Source: Bryobacterales bacterium (lineage in GTDB: Bacteria > Acidobacteriota > Terriglobia > Bryobacterales > UBA6623). From it: a stretch of 47,874 nt of DNA. The stretch is from NCBI GenBank assembly GCA_022824585.1, contig JAJDZN010000140.1:1-47874 (forward strand). Direction: 5' to 3'. The stretch's first letter is position 1, and each line of letters begins with the position of its first letter. Positions 26,967 through 35,616 of the stretch are shown here, piece by piece. The position numbers were made by a program, and so were the translations under genes. The notes beneath the pieces were generated by a model that saw nothing but the letters and a program-made list of their open reading frames with translations, did no database searches and was not told the origin of the DNA.

Positions 26967-28302
26967 ATGCCAACCACTTATATACGCGGGCTGATCGTCA
27001 CAGCACTGCTGCCTGTAGTGTCGACTGTCTTCGGTCAGCAGCCCGGCATCTGACCCCTCAAGTGACAGTGGTATCCCAAAGGACCGCATCGCGTCGCTGC
27101 TCGAATCGTCTAGAGATGCGCATCGCGAACTCAGAACACGACAAGCGGACGATATCAAGAACTGGGTTCGACACGAGTTGCTAGCGTTGTTTGACGAGCT
27201 GTCGGCCCCTCCCGAAACGTTCGACCGGGAGATGCCGCAAAGGAAAACGACCAAGCCCAGCCTCAGATCGGAACTTGGCGACAGCGTCAGGATCTTCGGG
27301 ATGATATACGGAGGAATGGAATTATCGGAGGCCAAGGCCGCCCTCGAGCGGGAAAGGGCTGAGGGACACAACGCCAAGCTTCAGCAATGGGAAGCGGAAA
27401 GGGCCGCCTTTGAGGCCAATCAGGAGGCTCAGTCAGAAAGGAGAACACGGCATCTCCAACTCTTGGAAACAGCAAAGGCCATTAGTTCACAGATGGCTTT
27501 CGCCCACGCGGATACAGCCACGCTAGTGCTCATGGTTGTAAGGATCATGCAATCAATGCAAGGTACCTTCAATGAGAGACAACGGCGTTTGGGAGTCGCA
27601 GAGCGTTTGCTTCGCCGCGAGGCCCAAGCACGGCCGGACAATGCGCGATTGAGGGAGCACCTCGGTGCCACACTAGTCTCTCTAGGAAAGCTAGAAGATG
27701 CCCAGCGTCAGTATGAGCTCGCACGGCAACTCGGAATTGATTCTGCCGAGGTCAATACCATTCTTGGCCTGTTGTACATGAGAAGCGGAAACTCGACTTA
27801 CGGCGCCGAAGCGTTCTTGAGGGCTACCGAAGCGAGTCCCGAGGACTCCCGTCTGAGGGAACACCTCGGTGCCGCGCTAGTGGCTCTGGGGGAGACAGAG
27901 GGTGCCCTGCGCCAATACGAACTCGCACGCCGACTTGGTGGCGACAGCGCGGAACTCCATACGATTCTTGGCATGTTGTATATGCAGAGTGGTGACCGTA
28001 CCGAAGGGCTAGCAGCGTTGTTGAACGCCGCGGAAGCTGACCCTGGATCGCCCGAACCACAACTGAACCTAGCCCGATACCGCTTGGAAACCGGTCAGAT
28101 CCGACAAGCACGAAAGCGAATTCAGCGGGCCAAGCGCCTTGCCCCGGAGGACCTACAAGCGTCCTTATTGGACGTTGAAGCTCTCATGATGTTGGGACGG
28201 GAGGACGCAGCGCGTCGGGCGGCCGAGAATGTCGTGAAGCACCACCCCGAATCCATCGAAGGGAGGCGGTTACTCGAGAAGTTGAAATCAGATGGGACCT
28301 GA
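26967..28302 (+). CDS. Exported TPR protein with an apparent N-terminal frameshift
   Basis: The start is unusually clear: GGGAGG at 26952-26957, nine bases before ATG 26967. It opens a perfect signal peptide (MPTTYIRGLIVTALLPVV, then STVFGQQ) that runs into a TGA at 27051. One frame over, coding continues from 27043 (PASDPSSDSGIPKDRIASLL, then RQADDIKNWVRHELLALFDEL) to 28302. Removing one C from CCC at 27042-27044 restores a 444-residue protein. Residues about 225-444 are TPR-like. A 68-codon unit, about 27651-27850 and again 27855-28055, is duplicated (REHLGATLVSLG/REHLGAALVALG; YELARQLG/YELARRLG). The function of such TPR proteins is scaffold-like and unassigned here. Sequencing error or a real lesion is undecided. 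Confidence 0.75.
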
Positions 28303-28659
28303 TTTTTCCGGAAGTCTCAGGCGCGTAGCCCGAATCCCCGGATCCGTGTAGGCGGGCGTGAGATAGGCCGGTCTCGGGTCCGAGCGCCAGCAGAGGATGA
28401 ACTTCTATTGGCCTGAGCATGGAGTTCCTATGGATGGAACTGGCTGCGGCCCGTCGCGGCACTGCACCCGAGGCGTTCTGTGGGCACTGAGGACGTGCGA
28501 TCCCCTACCTCGTTAGTGGCGACGTGGACCCACCGTGTAGGCAATCAAGCGGAAGGCGGCCAGCGATTTTCGTGCAAGGTCGGGCATATGGAACTAGATG
28601 GAGGCCTCGTGCAAACAAAGTCCGCCCGCTAGGCGAGGCCCGCAGATTCGTCGTTCCGG
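28303..28659. other. 357-bp convergent gap, nothing recognised
   Basis: Lies between the stops of two convergent genes. I found no hairpin with a T-tract and no conserved small gene. Confidence 0.4.
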
Positions 28660-30183
28660 TCACTCGTCTGCGAATCGAAACGAGTAGAGCTTGGCGTCCC
28701 GGAAGTCGAACCGGAGCCTCACCGGCTCGCCAGACTCGACCTCTTCGGCCAAGTCCTCCAACCCCCGCACCTCGCCATCAGTGACTGTCTCGAGGATGGG
28801 CGCACTTTCTGCGCTGGCAGGGCTCGAAGCATGAAGGGCTGCCACCCTGACAGATCCGTCTGGGCCGACATCAGCCGTGAGCCTGAGCGTGTTGCCGCTC
28901 CACCGCAACGGAACTGTCGTGACGGACGCCGGCTCGGTTGGTTCGATCGGCTCGTATCCCGCCCAGCCATCGGGGCGCATCGTGGCCAATGCAAGGTAGC
29001 CTTTCCTCCAATCGAAGAAATACCAATCGCTCGAACCGTAGTAGATCCGGGTCTCGTCGGCATGGAAGATCGGTGCGGAAGCGAACAGATTGCCCCAGTC
29101 GTAGGGGGTCCGGCCGTACTCGATCTCCGTGGCGGCGGAGTGATCGATGAACGCACGTCCGGGCTCGATGCGATGCCACTGCCTGCTGTCCGGACTCCAC
29201 GCCAGCTCGATGTGCTGCTTCGTACTGGCAGTGTCGTCGGCATCCGGGAAATCCATCATGCCGAGCAGCCCGATGTACACGTCCGCCACTGGAAAGACGA
29301 CCATGTCGTGGGTCTGCAGGCGTCTCTCCACACCTTCCAGGACGACTTCGGCCTTCGTCCACTCCAGGAAATCGGCCGATTCCGTTCTGCCCACTTGGCG
29401 CACGGAGGGACTGCCATACTTCAAGCGCGTAAACCCGACGTACTTGTCCAATCTCGGATCCCAAAACGCATTGTTGTGGGTATCTCCCGGCGCCTCGATC
29501 TGGGACGCTAGGATCGGCGCGCTCCATCGCACGCCATCGGCGGAGAAAGCCACGGCCATCTCTTGCGCGCGAAAGAACATCTTGTACCTGCGGGCGGGGT
29601 CGGGTTCCCGCATGTCCTTGATCACGCCGGCGCCGTGCGGGCCATAGAACATACCGCGCATCTCCTCGCCGCGCATGACAATGTTGTTCGCGGTACTTCC
29701 GTCGAACTCCACCAGGCCCAATTCGGGCTTGGTCCATTCGATGCCGTCCTTGGAGACCGCATAGCAGACGCCCATCTCCCGGGCGCGAGGCCTGACCGAC
29801 ATGTAGCGGTGATGCGCTGGCGTGCGCTCGTCAATCGGGGTGGATGTCGTACGCTCGTCGACGATGAACGGGCTGTACCAACACTTGTAGACCCGTTCCT
29901 GCTCGTCGTAGATCACGTTGGCGTAGACGTTATCGAATCGGGGCTCCCACGGCTTGTCCTCGCGCAGCAGCGGATTCTGCTCGTGCTTGCTCACTGAGCC
30001 AATGCGCAGCCGGGCGTTCGACACGGACTCGACAATTCGGGAATCGAGCAAGAGATACCGGTTGCTCGGCGCTTCCGATTCGACTTGTTCGTCGGTGGAA
30101 ACTCCGCAGGACAGACCACCGGCCACAGCCAAGATCGCCGCAGCAAGGAACGCAAGCCAGCGGTTGAATTTCTGCTCGCCCAT
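28660..30183 (-). CDS. Exported five-bladed propeller protein resembling glycoside hydrolases
   Basis: A 507-residue protein from ATG 30183, with an N-terminal export signal (WLAFLAAAILAVAGGLSC). It may be a lipoprotein at Cys26, but the residue at -3 is not ideal for a lipobox. The body repeats the DGIEW/DGVRW-type blade pattern of GH43/GH32-like propellers: CYAVSKDGIEWTKPELGLV, AVAFSADGVRWSAPI, WDPRLDKYVGFTRLKYG, ELAWSPDSRQWHRIEPG, RIYYGSSDWYFFDWRKG. The C-terminal 90 residues form a beta-sandwich-like tail. I cannot assign a catalytic triad or substrate. The frame is open 75 codons upstream, but that stretch crosses a perfect inverted repeat and lacks any signal, so the later start is used. 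Confidence 0.75.
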   Translation of the reverse strand: MGEQKFNRWLAFLAAAILAVAGGLSCGVSTDEQVESEAPSNRYLLLDSRIVESVSNARLRIGSVSKHEQNPLLREDKPWEPRFDNVYANVIYDEQERVYKCWYSPFIVDERTTSTPIDERTPAHHRYMSVRPRAREMGVCYAVSKDGIEWTKPELGLVEFDGSTANNIVMRGEEMRGMFYGPHGAGVIKDMREPDPARRYKMFFRAQEMAVAFSADGVRWSAPILASQIEAPGDTHNNAFWDPRLDKYVGFTRLKYGSPSVRQVGRTESADFLEWTKAEVVLEGVERRLQTHDMVVFPVADVYIGLLGMMDFPDADDTASTKQHIELAWSPDSRQWHRIEPGRAFIDHSAATEIEYGRTPYDWGNLFASAPIFHADETRIYYGSSDWYFFDWRKGYLALATMRPDGWAGYEPIEPTEPASVTTVPLRWSGNTLRLTADVGPDGSVRVAALHASSPASAESAPILETVTDGEVRGLEDLAEEVESGEPVRLRFDFRDAKLYSFRFADE

Positions 30184-30272
30184 GGCAGGGATCTTCTCGC
30201 CTTGAGGCAGTCGCACCTGTGCCGTCAGCCACCGAATCGGGAACCCGCGGCCAGCCCTGCCGCTCACTAGTT

Positions 30273-30314
30273 TAGTGACCAGCCACGAACAGCGCCGTTC
30301 GTGGCTGGTCACTA
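30273..30314. repeat. Perfect 18-bp inverted repeat with 6-base loop
   Basis: The arms at 30273-30290 and 30297-30314 are exact inverses around AGCGCC. The outer edge forms a second small palindrome, CACTA-GTT-TAGTG (30265-30277). No T-tract follows on either strand. It sits about 90 bp before the propeller gene and 160 bp after the toxin gene. It may be a terminator of the toxin operon, a REP-like element or a protein target. Confidence 0.85.
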
Positions 30315-30474
30315 CCCGATTTAGGAAGCGGTTGGCATGCTCCTCATTCGGAGACTCCGCGCTAGGCACGCGCGGCAGCGCGAATCGCCCGCCACTTGCG
30401 CTTATCACTTCCAGTAGCGAGTTTCCGAGTTGGCTTCTCGCGGCCGACAGGCCGGGGATTGGCGCAAATTCCGA

Positions 30475-30987
30475 TCAATCAATCCGGCCTCTGGAGAGCC
30501 GACCCTCATCATCGATCAGGACCACGCGAACCGGCCGGCTGGAAGTCCAGCGCCACATTACTAGATTGTGTTCTTCGGCACTGCTCCCCGGAGCAAAGCT
30601 CCGGACCCGCAGGCCCACATAGCCCGCCGACACCAGGCGGTCCGCAAGAGCCTGCGACGCAGGCACCACGCCAGCCAACATTTCCGACTCCCAAGTCGGA
30701 CATGCAATTTCGGAGTAGCTTACGCCAAGAGCCCGACAAGCTGCTTCATCCGATGCATCGAAGACGGGGTGAGCATCGACCTCGTAAGCGCAGAGGGTGA
30801 GTGGCTGCATCGATCGTCCCAGCGGTTGCGCCTCGCGTATCGCGGTGAGCGGGGCAAGGGACGTATAGAGCGCTGGAATCCCGCGCCGGTTGAAGCGCCC
30901 GCCGTAACGTCGCGCTCCCTCGCCAGACAAGGGATCCCAAGACCAACGCGGATTGTGTGCCCGATACACAATCCCGCCGAACCGCAT
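30475..30987 (-). CDS. RES-domain toxin (NAD-targeting ADP-ribosyltransferase fold)
   Basis: A 170-residue RES protein. It has the opening IVYRAHNPRW, the GGRFNRRGIPALYTS motif with the conserved Arg and Tyr, then LTAIREAQP carrying the conserved Glu. Known of the family: RES toxins paired with Xre/MbcA/ParS antitoxins deplete NAD+ in the cell (MbcT, Res). The length is normal and all expected blocks are present, so it looks intact. It is the downstream gene of a two-gene operon, 15 bp after its antitoxin. Order (antitoxin first) and spacing match the family. Confidence 0.88.
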   Translation of the reverse strand: MRFGGIVYRAHNPRWSWDPLSGEGARRYGGRFNRRGIPALYTSLAPLTAIREAQPLGRSMQPLTLCAYEVDAHPVFDASDEAACRALGVSYSEIACPTWESEMLAGVVPASQALADRLVSAGYVGLRVRSFAPGSSAEEHNLVMWRWTSSRPVRVVLIDDEGRLSRGRID

Positions 30988-31002
30988 CAGAGGAGCACGG
31001 AA

Positions 31003-31353
31003 TCAAGCATAACCACCCGCCGTGATCCGGTCCAGGAAGGCATGGACATGATCGGCTCTGCCTTCGCGCACCAACATATCCGGTGTTGCGCCGCCGAAGC
31101 TCGGCAGCGGCTGTCCGCGAAACCAGGCATAGGCTGCCAGTGGCGATCCGGTCTCAGCTTCGACGCGGTTGAGGATTTCGAGCATCTGGCGCAGGCGAAC
31201 CTGAGTCTTGCGAGCTTGAATCCGTGATGCGCGTGAGAACGCATCCTTTCCGAGACCCAATGTGCCCGCAATTTCCGACTTGGTGGTGCGAAGCGCGTTC
31301 GCGATCAGCGTCGGGGAGAACACCTGATCCTCTAGGAATTCATGAAACCTCAT
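31003..31353 (-). CDS. Xre/MbcA/ParS-type antitoxin of the RES pair
   Basis: A 116-residue antitoxin. The N-terminal part is helical and DNA-binding-like (TTKSEIAGTLGLGKDAFSRA). The C-terminal part is the toxin-binding domain typical of the family: LAAYAWFRGQPLPSFGGATP then DMLVREGRADHVHAFLDRI. Antitoxins of this class neutralise RES toxins and repress their own promoter. The palindrome TGACAA-AAC-TTGTCA (31375-31389) lies 22 bp upstream, suited to autoregulation. It begins at ATG 31353; no strong SD is seen. Confidence 0.88.
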   Translation of the reverse strand: MRFHEFLEDQVFSPTLIANALRTTKSEIAGTLGLGKDAFSRASRIQARKTQVRLRQMLEILNRVEAETGSPLAAYAWFRGQPLPSFGGATPDMLVREGRADHVHAFLDRITAGGYA

Positions 31354-31374
31354 AAATTACAACGTAATATAGCG

Positions 31375-31389
31375 TGACAAAACTTGTCA
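31375..31389 (-). promoter_or_regulatory. Operator-like palindrome and promoter of the RES/Xre operon
   Basis: TGACAA and TTGTCA face each other across AAC. Read toward the operon, TTGACA overlaps the palindrome as a -35 candidate, and TATATT or TATTAC follows at 13-15 bases, shorter than ideal spacing. The antitoxin probably represses here. The remaining DNA up to the PQQ gene at 31661 shows no other gene. Confidence 0.55.
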
Positions 31390-31660
31390 ACCCCGTATGA
31401 CCCGACAACGGCAGAGAAGGTGCGCGGACCAACGCCAACTGTCGTCGCATCTATGCCGCTTAAGCGACATCTCGCCCAAGGTCCTGGGGAGAACAGGTAT
31501 GTGTTCCGCTATTCCAATGTCAGCTTGCGGAAGACAGCCCATGCTGACGAGTTCCTATCCCTCGGTCGAGACTGAGCCTACTCGTCCCTAACCCATCGCT
31601 TCCGTCGCGCTCCAACGCATCCACCGTGATCACTTCGTATGCTGGGAGGACTACCCGCCA

Positions 31661-33685
31661 ATGTCCGTCCCTGCCACTCCAAGCCAACCACGGTCGGTCT
31701 GCTCTGCCCTGCGGAGAATCGCCTACACTGCAGCCTGCCTGCTCGCGCTTGGGCTCGATTCGGCCGGCCAACAGCCTGCTCCCGCTGGATCGGATGTCTT
31801 CATCAACAACTGCGTGCTGTGCCACGCAGGCGATGGCAAGGGCACCAATCGCGGGCCCAGCATCCTCGAGTTCGTCACAGCCCGCGAACCAAGCGAGGTG
31901 GCGCAGTTCCTGCGCGTCGGAGTTCCCAACAAGGGAATGCCAGCGTTCGCGCTTCCCGACGAGCAACTCGACCGATTGGTCCGATTTCTCGCCACGCTGC
32001 CGCCGGCCGAGGACCCGCCGAGCGATGGCTTGGAAGAGCAGTTCGAACTCTCCGACGGCGCGATACTGCGCGGCGAGTTGCTCAACGAAAGCGGGTTCGA
32101 CGCCCAGGTTCGCACCTCTGATGGGCGGATTCACCTGTTGCGACGCAAGGGTGAGGCATACGTGCCCGCAGCGATCGAACCGAACGTCGACTGGCCCACG
32201 TATCACGGGAGCAACACCGCCAATCGCCATAGCCCGCTGAACCAGATCGACCGTGGCAATGTCAGCCGCCTAGCCTCGGAGTGGTTCTTCCCCGTGCCCG
32301 ATCAGCGCATGATCGAGGGCACGCCGGTTGTCATCGATGGCGTGATGTATATCACCGGAGTGAATCAAGTCTTCGCCTTGGACGCAGCAACCGGCCGACA
32401 AATCTGGGAGTACAAGCAACCTCGCAACACCGGATTGGTGGGAGACGCTGCCATCGGCCTAAACCGCGGCGTGGCGATCCGCGGCGACCTACTCTTCACT
32501 GTGACGGACCACGCCCACGCCATCGCTCTCAACCGCTGGACAGGGGAACTTGCCTGGGACGTCGAGATGGCCGACTCCCATGACCACTATGGAGCGATTG
32601 CGGCGCCGCTGGTAGTGGGAGAGTTAGTGTTCTTCGGCATCTCCGGGGGTGACACCGGCCTGCGGGGCTTCCTAGACGCCTACTATGCCGCAACAGGAGA
32701 ACGGGCCTGGCGCTTCTGGACCATCCCCGCGCCCGGGGAGCCGGGGTCCGAGACATGGGGCGATCCCGAGGTGCTCGAGAGGGGCTGCGGGGCCACCTGG
32801 CTTACCGGCAGCTACGATCCCGAACTCAATGTCCTGTATTGGCCGACCGGCAACCCTTGCCCGGACCTTAATGGCGACCGCAGGCCCGGCGACAACTTGT
32901 ACACGAATTCAGTGCTAGCCCTGACACCGGAGACGGGGGAACTGCTGTGGCACTTCCAGTTCACTCCCCACGATACGCACGACTGGGACGCTCAAGAACC
33001 ATTGCTGCTGATCGACGAGGAATTCCGGGGCGAGCCTCGCAAGCTACTTGTACAGGCCAACCGCAACGGCTTCCTATACGTTTTGGATCGCGTCACGGGA
33101 GAGTTCCTGTTGGGCGAGCCGTTTATCGAGCAGACCTGGGCCGAGGGCTTGGACGAGAACGGTCGCCCTATTGTCCGTCCGGGAAGTGACCCCACGGTGG
33201 AGGGCAGCGCAGTTTGCCCGGCGATCCGCGGCGCTACCAACTGGTGGGCGTCGGCATACAGCCCGGCAACGAAGCTGTTCTACATGATGGTCCACGAGTC
33301 CTGCATGCTCTATATCAAGGGCGACACGCCGTGGCAACGCGGGCAGTCGTGGCTGGGCGGGACGTTCCGGCTGGCAGATGGATCGCCCAACCAGCGGCAT
33401 ATTCGAGCGCTGGACATTCAAACCGGCGAGACAGTCTGGAACTATCCCCAGACAGGGGACTCTACAACCTATTCGGGCGTCCTGTCCACGGCGGGCGGCT
33501 TGGTGTTCTTTGGGGAAGACAGCGGATCCTTCGCCGCCCTAGACGCCGAAACCGGAGTGCCCCTCTGGCACTTCCAAGCCAATCAGGACTGGAAGGCATC
33601 ACCCATGACCTTCATGGTCGGGGGCAGGCAGTTTGTCTCTATCGCTTCCGGGATGGGGTTCTGGGCGTTCGCGCTAAGCGAATGA
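31661..33685 (+). CDS. PQQ-dependent alcohol dehydrogenase with N-terminal cytochrome c domain
   Basis: A 674-residue quinohaemoprotein. The signal peptide (residues about 20-36) is followed by a haem c domain, CVLCH at 51-55 with Met93 in GVPNKGMPAF. The eight-bladed propeller has PQQ-type blades (VFALDAATGRQIWEY, VLALTPETGELLWHF). Metal/catalytic positions are readable: GGDTGLRG (Asp331 where Glu is usual), WPTGNP (Asn398), HDTHDWDA (catalytic Asp441, and Asp443 two residues on). The DxD pattern is the one linked to lanthanide-using enzymes such as XoxF and PedH. It probably oxidises an alcohol or aldehyde in the periplasm and passes electrons through its own haem. GGGAGG at 31644-31649 supports ATG 31661. 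The haem at the N-terminus is the reverse of classical type II enzymes. Confidence 0.9.
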   Translation: MSVPATPSQPRSVCSALRRIAYTAACLLALGLDSAGQQPAPAGSDVFINNCVLCHAGDGKGTNRGPSILEFVTAREPSEVAQFLRVGVPNKGMPAFALPDEQLDRLVRFLATLPPAEDPPSDGLEEQFELSDGAILRGELLNESGFDAQVRTSDGRIHLLRRKGEAYVPAAIEPNVDWPTYHGSNTANRHSPLNQIDRGNVSRLASEWFFPVPDQRMIEGTPVVIDGVMYITGVNQVFALDAATGRQIWEYKQPRNTGLVGDAAIGLNRGVAIRGDLLFTVTDHAHAIALNRWTGELAWDVEMADSHDHYGAIAAPLVVGELVFFGISGGDTGLRGFLDAYYAATGERAWRFWTIPAPGEPGSETWGDPEVLERGCGATWLTGSYDPELNVLYWPTGNPCPDLNGDRRPGDNLYTNSVLALTPETGELLWHFQFTPHDTHDWDAQEPLLLIDEEFRGEPRKLLVQANRNGFLYVLDRVTGEFLLGEPFIEQTWAEGLDENGRPIVRPGSDPTVEGSAVCPAIRGATNWWASAYSPATKLFYMMVHESCMLYIKGDTPWQRGQSWLGGTFRLADGSPNQRHIRALDIQTGETVWNYPQTGDSTTYSGVLSTAGGLVFFGEDSGSFAALDAETGVPLWHFQANQDWKASPMTFMVGGRQFVSIASGMGFWAFALSE

Positions 33686-34368
33686 GGATGCCAAGAATCG
33701 GCCAGCAATATTCTTGAAACCGAGGTGGCTTGATTTCATGGATCGACATCTGGCTGGCAATCAGCTCGTCCGGCCGATTCTAGCCTTGACGCCGTACAGG
33801 CACATCAGGCAGTCCGTTCCTGCTCCTTGAGCCTTGCGGCTCGCGTGAAAATCGCGATTGGGGCTGCAAGTCTGGGAGAATTCACTACCATGCACGGGAA
33901 GATGGCGTCGTTTGTGCTTGGAAGTCTCGGGCTGATCTGTTGTAGTGAGGAAACATGTGATGTGCTCACTCGCCCTATGCCCTTGGCGGGGATATATAGA
34001 AGTGGGCAAGGCAACGCACATAGCCCGCCTGAACAGGGCTTTGTCGCGCTCAAACACGAGCACGGGTGCGCACACAGGGAACGGCACGCGTCCGATGCGG
34101 GTGAGCAACATTGGCGATTACCATTCTCTCGAATGGATGCGAAGGAACAGGTCTTGATTGCAATGGAAGCGTCGCATAAGCTTCTTGCAGGCAAGGAGAT
34201 GTGGCAGCGGTCAGCATCGCGACCCAAGATCGCCGAGACATCAAGGACCGAGCGCGGATTCGCTCAATTGCCGCTAGCACGGGCCAACAAAGCTAGGGTA
34301 GCTGCCGGGCCAAGCTTCGCAGGAGCTCTTCAGCACAGTTAGATCGTCGGGATCAGAGGAGATATCGG
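33686..34368. other. 683-bp gap; small hairpin, no convincing gene
   Basis: A 7-bp stem (CAAGAAT at 33692-33698 with ATTCTTG at 33710-33716) follows the PQQ gene by a few bases, without a T-tract. Open frames on both strands between 33761 and 34342 overlap each other and have no recognisable domain. AGAGGAGAT at 34355-34363 is the SD of the next gene. Confidence 0.45.
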
Positions 34369-34956
34369 ATGACGAGGAAAGGGTTCGAGCGGATCACCAA
34401 ATCTGGAGTTTTCGAATGGCCATGGACCGAATCCGGCGGCCTGCTAGTTATAGCCGGAGCCGCCGGTGGCGGCGGCGGCGGCGGTGGCGCATTGTGTCTC
34501 GAAGGCCTCAATTTGTACGGTGCAGGTGGTGGTGGAGGCGGCGGTGGCGGCCAAGCGACCAGCGTGGAGCGCGGAGAAAAGACCTATCGGGCAGCAGGTG
34601 GCAACGGCGGCGATGGCGGCAGTGGCGGTGGGCTTCACGAAGGCAAGCCTGTCGAAGGTAGGCACGGCAAGGGGTGCGGCTATGGCGATGGGGGCGATGG
34701 TGGACACGGGGCGGTGGTGCCGAAGGCCGACGGACGCCTCGCGTCAAATGGCGGAAGAGGCGGCAAAGGCTTTCCGGGAGAGACTCAGATTATTGAACTT
34801 GCTGATCTGTCTGTCGGCGATCGTTTCGAAATCGAGATTGGTAGAGGCGGTGGAGGGGGCGGCGGCGGCAAGGGCTACGAGAATGGTACTTCAGGTGGCG
34901 GTGGGGCACACGGATTTGTGCTGTTCATTCCTACGTTGACGGATGAGCGAGACTGA
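34369..34956 (+). CDS. Glycine-rich protein resembling phage tail glycine-rich domains
   Basis: A 195-residue protein with strong ribosome binding (AGAGGAG, six bases before ATG). The N-terminus, GVFEWPWTESGGLLVIAGAA, is followed directly by runs of seven to nine glycines at about residues 32-60, and the C-terminus alternates DRFEIEIGRGGGGGGGG with GYENGTSGGGGAHGFVLFI. This strand-then-glycine layout is that of Gly-rich domains in phage tail and tip proteins (Gly_rich_2-like): short beta strands flanking polyglycine helices. Here it is a free-standing small protein and leads an operon with two conserved proteins of unknown function. No signal peptide or membrane segment. It may form a fibre or bind a partner; function unknown. 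Confidence 0.75.
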   Translation: MTRKGFERITKSGVFEWPWTESGGLLVIAGAAGGGGGGGGALCLEGLNLYGAGGGGGGGGGQATSVERGEKTYRAAGGNGGDGGSGGGLHEGKPVEGRHGKGCGYGDGGDGGHGAVVPKADGRLASNGGRGGKGFPGETQIIELADLSVGDRFEIEIGRGGGGGGGGKGYENGTSGGGGAHGFVLFIPTLTDERD

Positions 34957-34959
34957 GTG

Positions 34960-35616
34960 ATGATGCCGGTTGGACGTGCAGAAGCCGGACACGCAAGCAA
35001 GCTAGACAGCCTGCCTGCAGTGATCGACTTGGGGGAGCTTGGCATTCACGGAGGCGGATGCCTGCAGATAGACGAAATCGGCAGCTCTTCAAGAATGGCC
35101 TGGAATCCGAAGACCGATTCTGGACCTAGCTTCTTCAGTCAGGGCGAGGATGGGGTCGGCAAGACGCTCCCAGCCTTGGCACAGTTCGAAGCTGAGACCG
35201 TTGCGCTGGGTGGTGCGAGTATTCCAAGCCTTGATACTGCCACTGTGGCGATCCACGGTGGCAGGCCCGATGCCTATATGTCACGTATCAAGTTCTTGCA
35301 GAACGAGGCTCTCCATGACGGAAATGTACTGAATCCCGCCTCCGAGTTCGATTTCAATCAGTTCGTTCGGTCCGAGCGCAACATCCGAAAGGGTAACTTG
35401 GTCTTGATGGATAACGGAAACCTGAGAGCAATCTGGAAGGGTGAGCAGGGATCACATCTAGGCTTGCAGTTTCTCGGGGGGGGGATGGTTCAATATGTGA
35501 TTTTCAAACGGCGCGAGCACGGACAACAGATTTCGAGAGTCTCTGGACGCGACTCTCTAGAGGGACTGGTGCGACAGATTGATGCCTTCGAACTGTCTTC
35601 CTTACTCTACGGATGA
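34960..35616 (+). CDS. Conserved protein of unknown function, second gene of the Gly-rich operon
   Basis: A 218-residue cytoplasmic protein (no signal or membrane segment). From memory, the C-terminal half resembles a conserved hypothetical family: NIRKGNLVLMDNGNLRAIWK, then GSHLGLQFLGGGMVQYVIFK, and SRVSGRDSLEGLVRQIDAF. The N-terminal half (SIPSLDTATVAIHGGRPDA) suits a soluble domain. I know no function for this family. The start is ambiguous among GTG 34957, ATG 34960 and ATG 34963, all just after the previous stop. Its TGA overlaps the ATG of the third gene (35613), so the two are tightly coupled and probably work as a pair. A tract of nine Gs at 35476-35484 encodes the GGG of the conserved FLGGGMV motif. 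Confidence 0.7.
   Translation: MMPVGRAEAGHASKLDSLPAVIDLGELGIHGGGCLQIDEIGSSSRMAWNPKTDSGPSFFSQGEDGVGKTLPALAQFEAETVALGGASIPSLDTATVAIHGGRPDAYMSRIKFLQNEALHDGNVLNPASEFDFNQFVRSERNIRKGNLVLMDNGNLRAIWKGEQGSHLGLQFLGGGMVQYVIFKRREHGQQISRVSGRDSLEGLVRQIDAFELSSLLYG
35476..35484 (+). repeat. Homopolymeric G tract (nine) inside a coding region
   Basis: Nine consecutive Gs sit in the middle of the conserved LGGGMV motif of the 34960 gene. Tracts of this length are slippage-prone and, in some bacteria, phase-variable. Loss or gain of one G would truncate the protein before its last 40 residues. Confidence 0.6.

Noticed and set aside
30184-30408. 75-codon upstream extension of the propeller protein.
   Set aside because: It runs through the perfect palindrome and lacks a signal peptide, while ATG 30183 opens one.
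33761-34342. Overlapping open frames of 116, 140 and 171 codons on both strands.
   Set aside because: They conflict with each other, have no SD, domain or signal peptide, and appear compositional.
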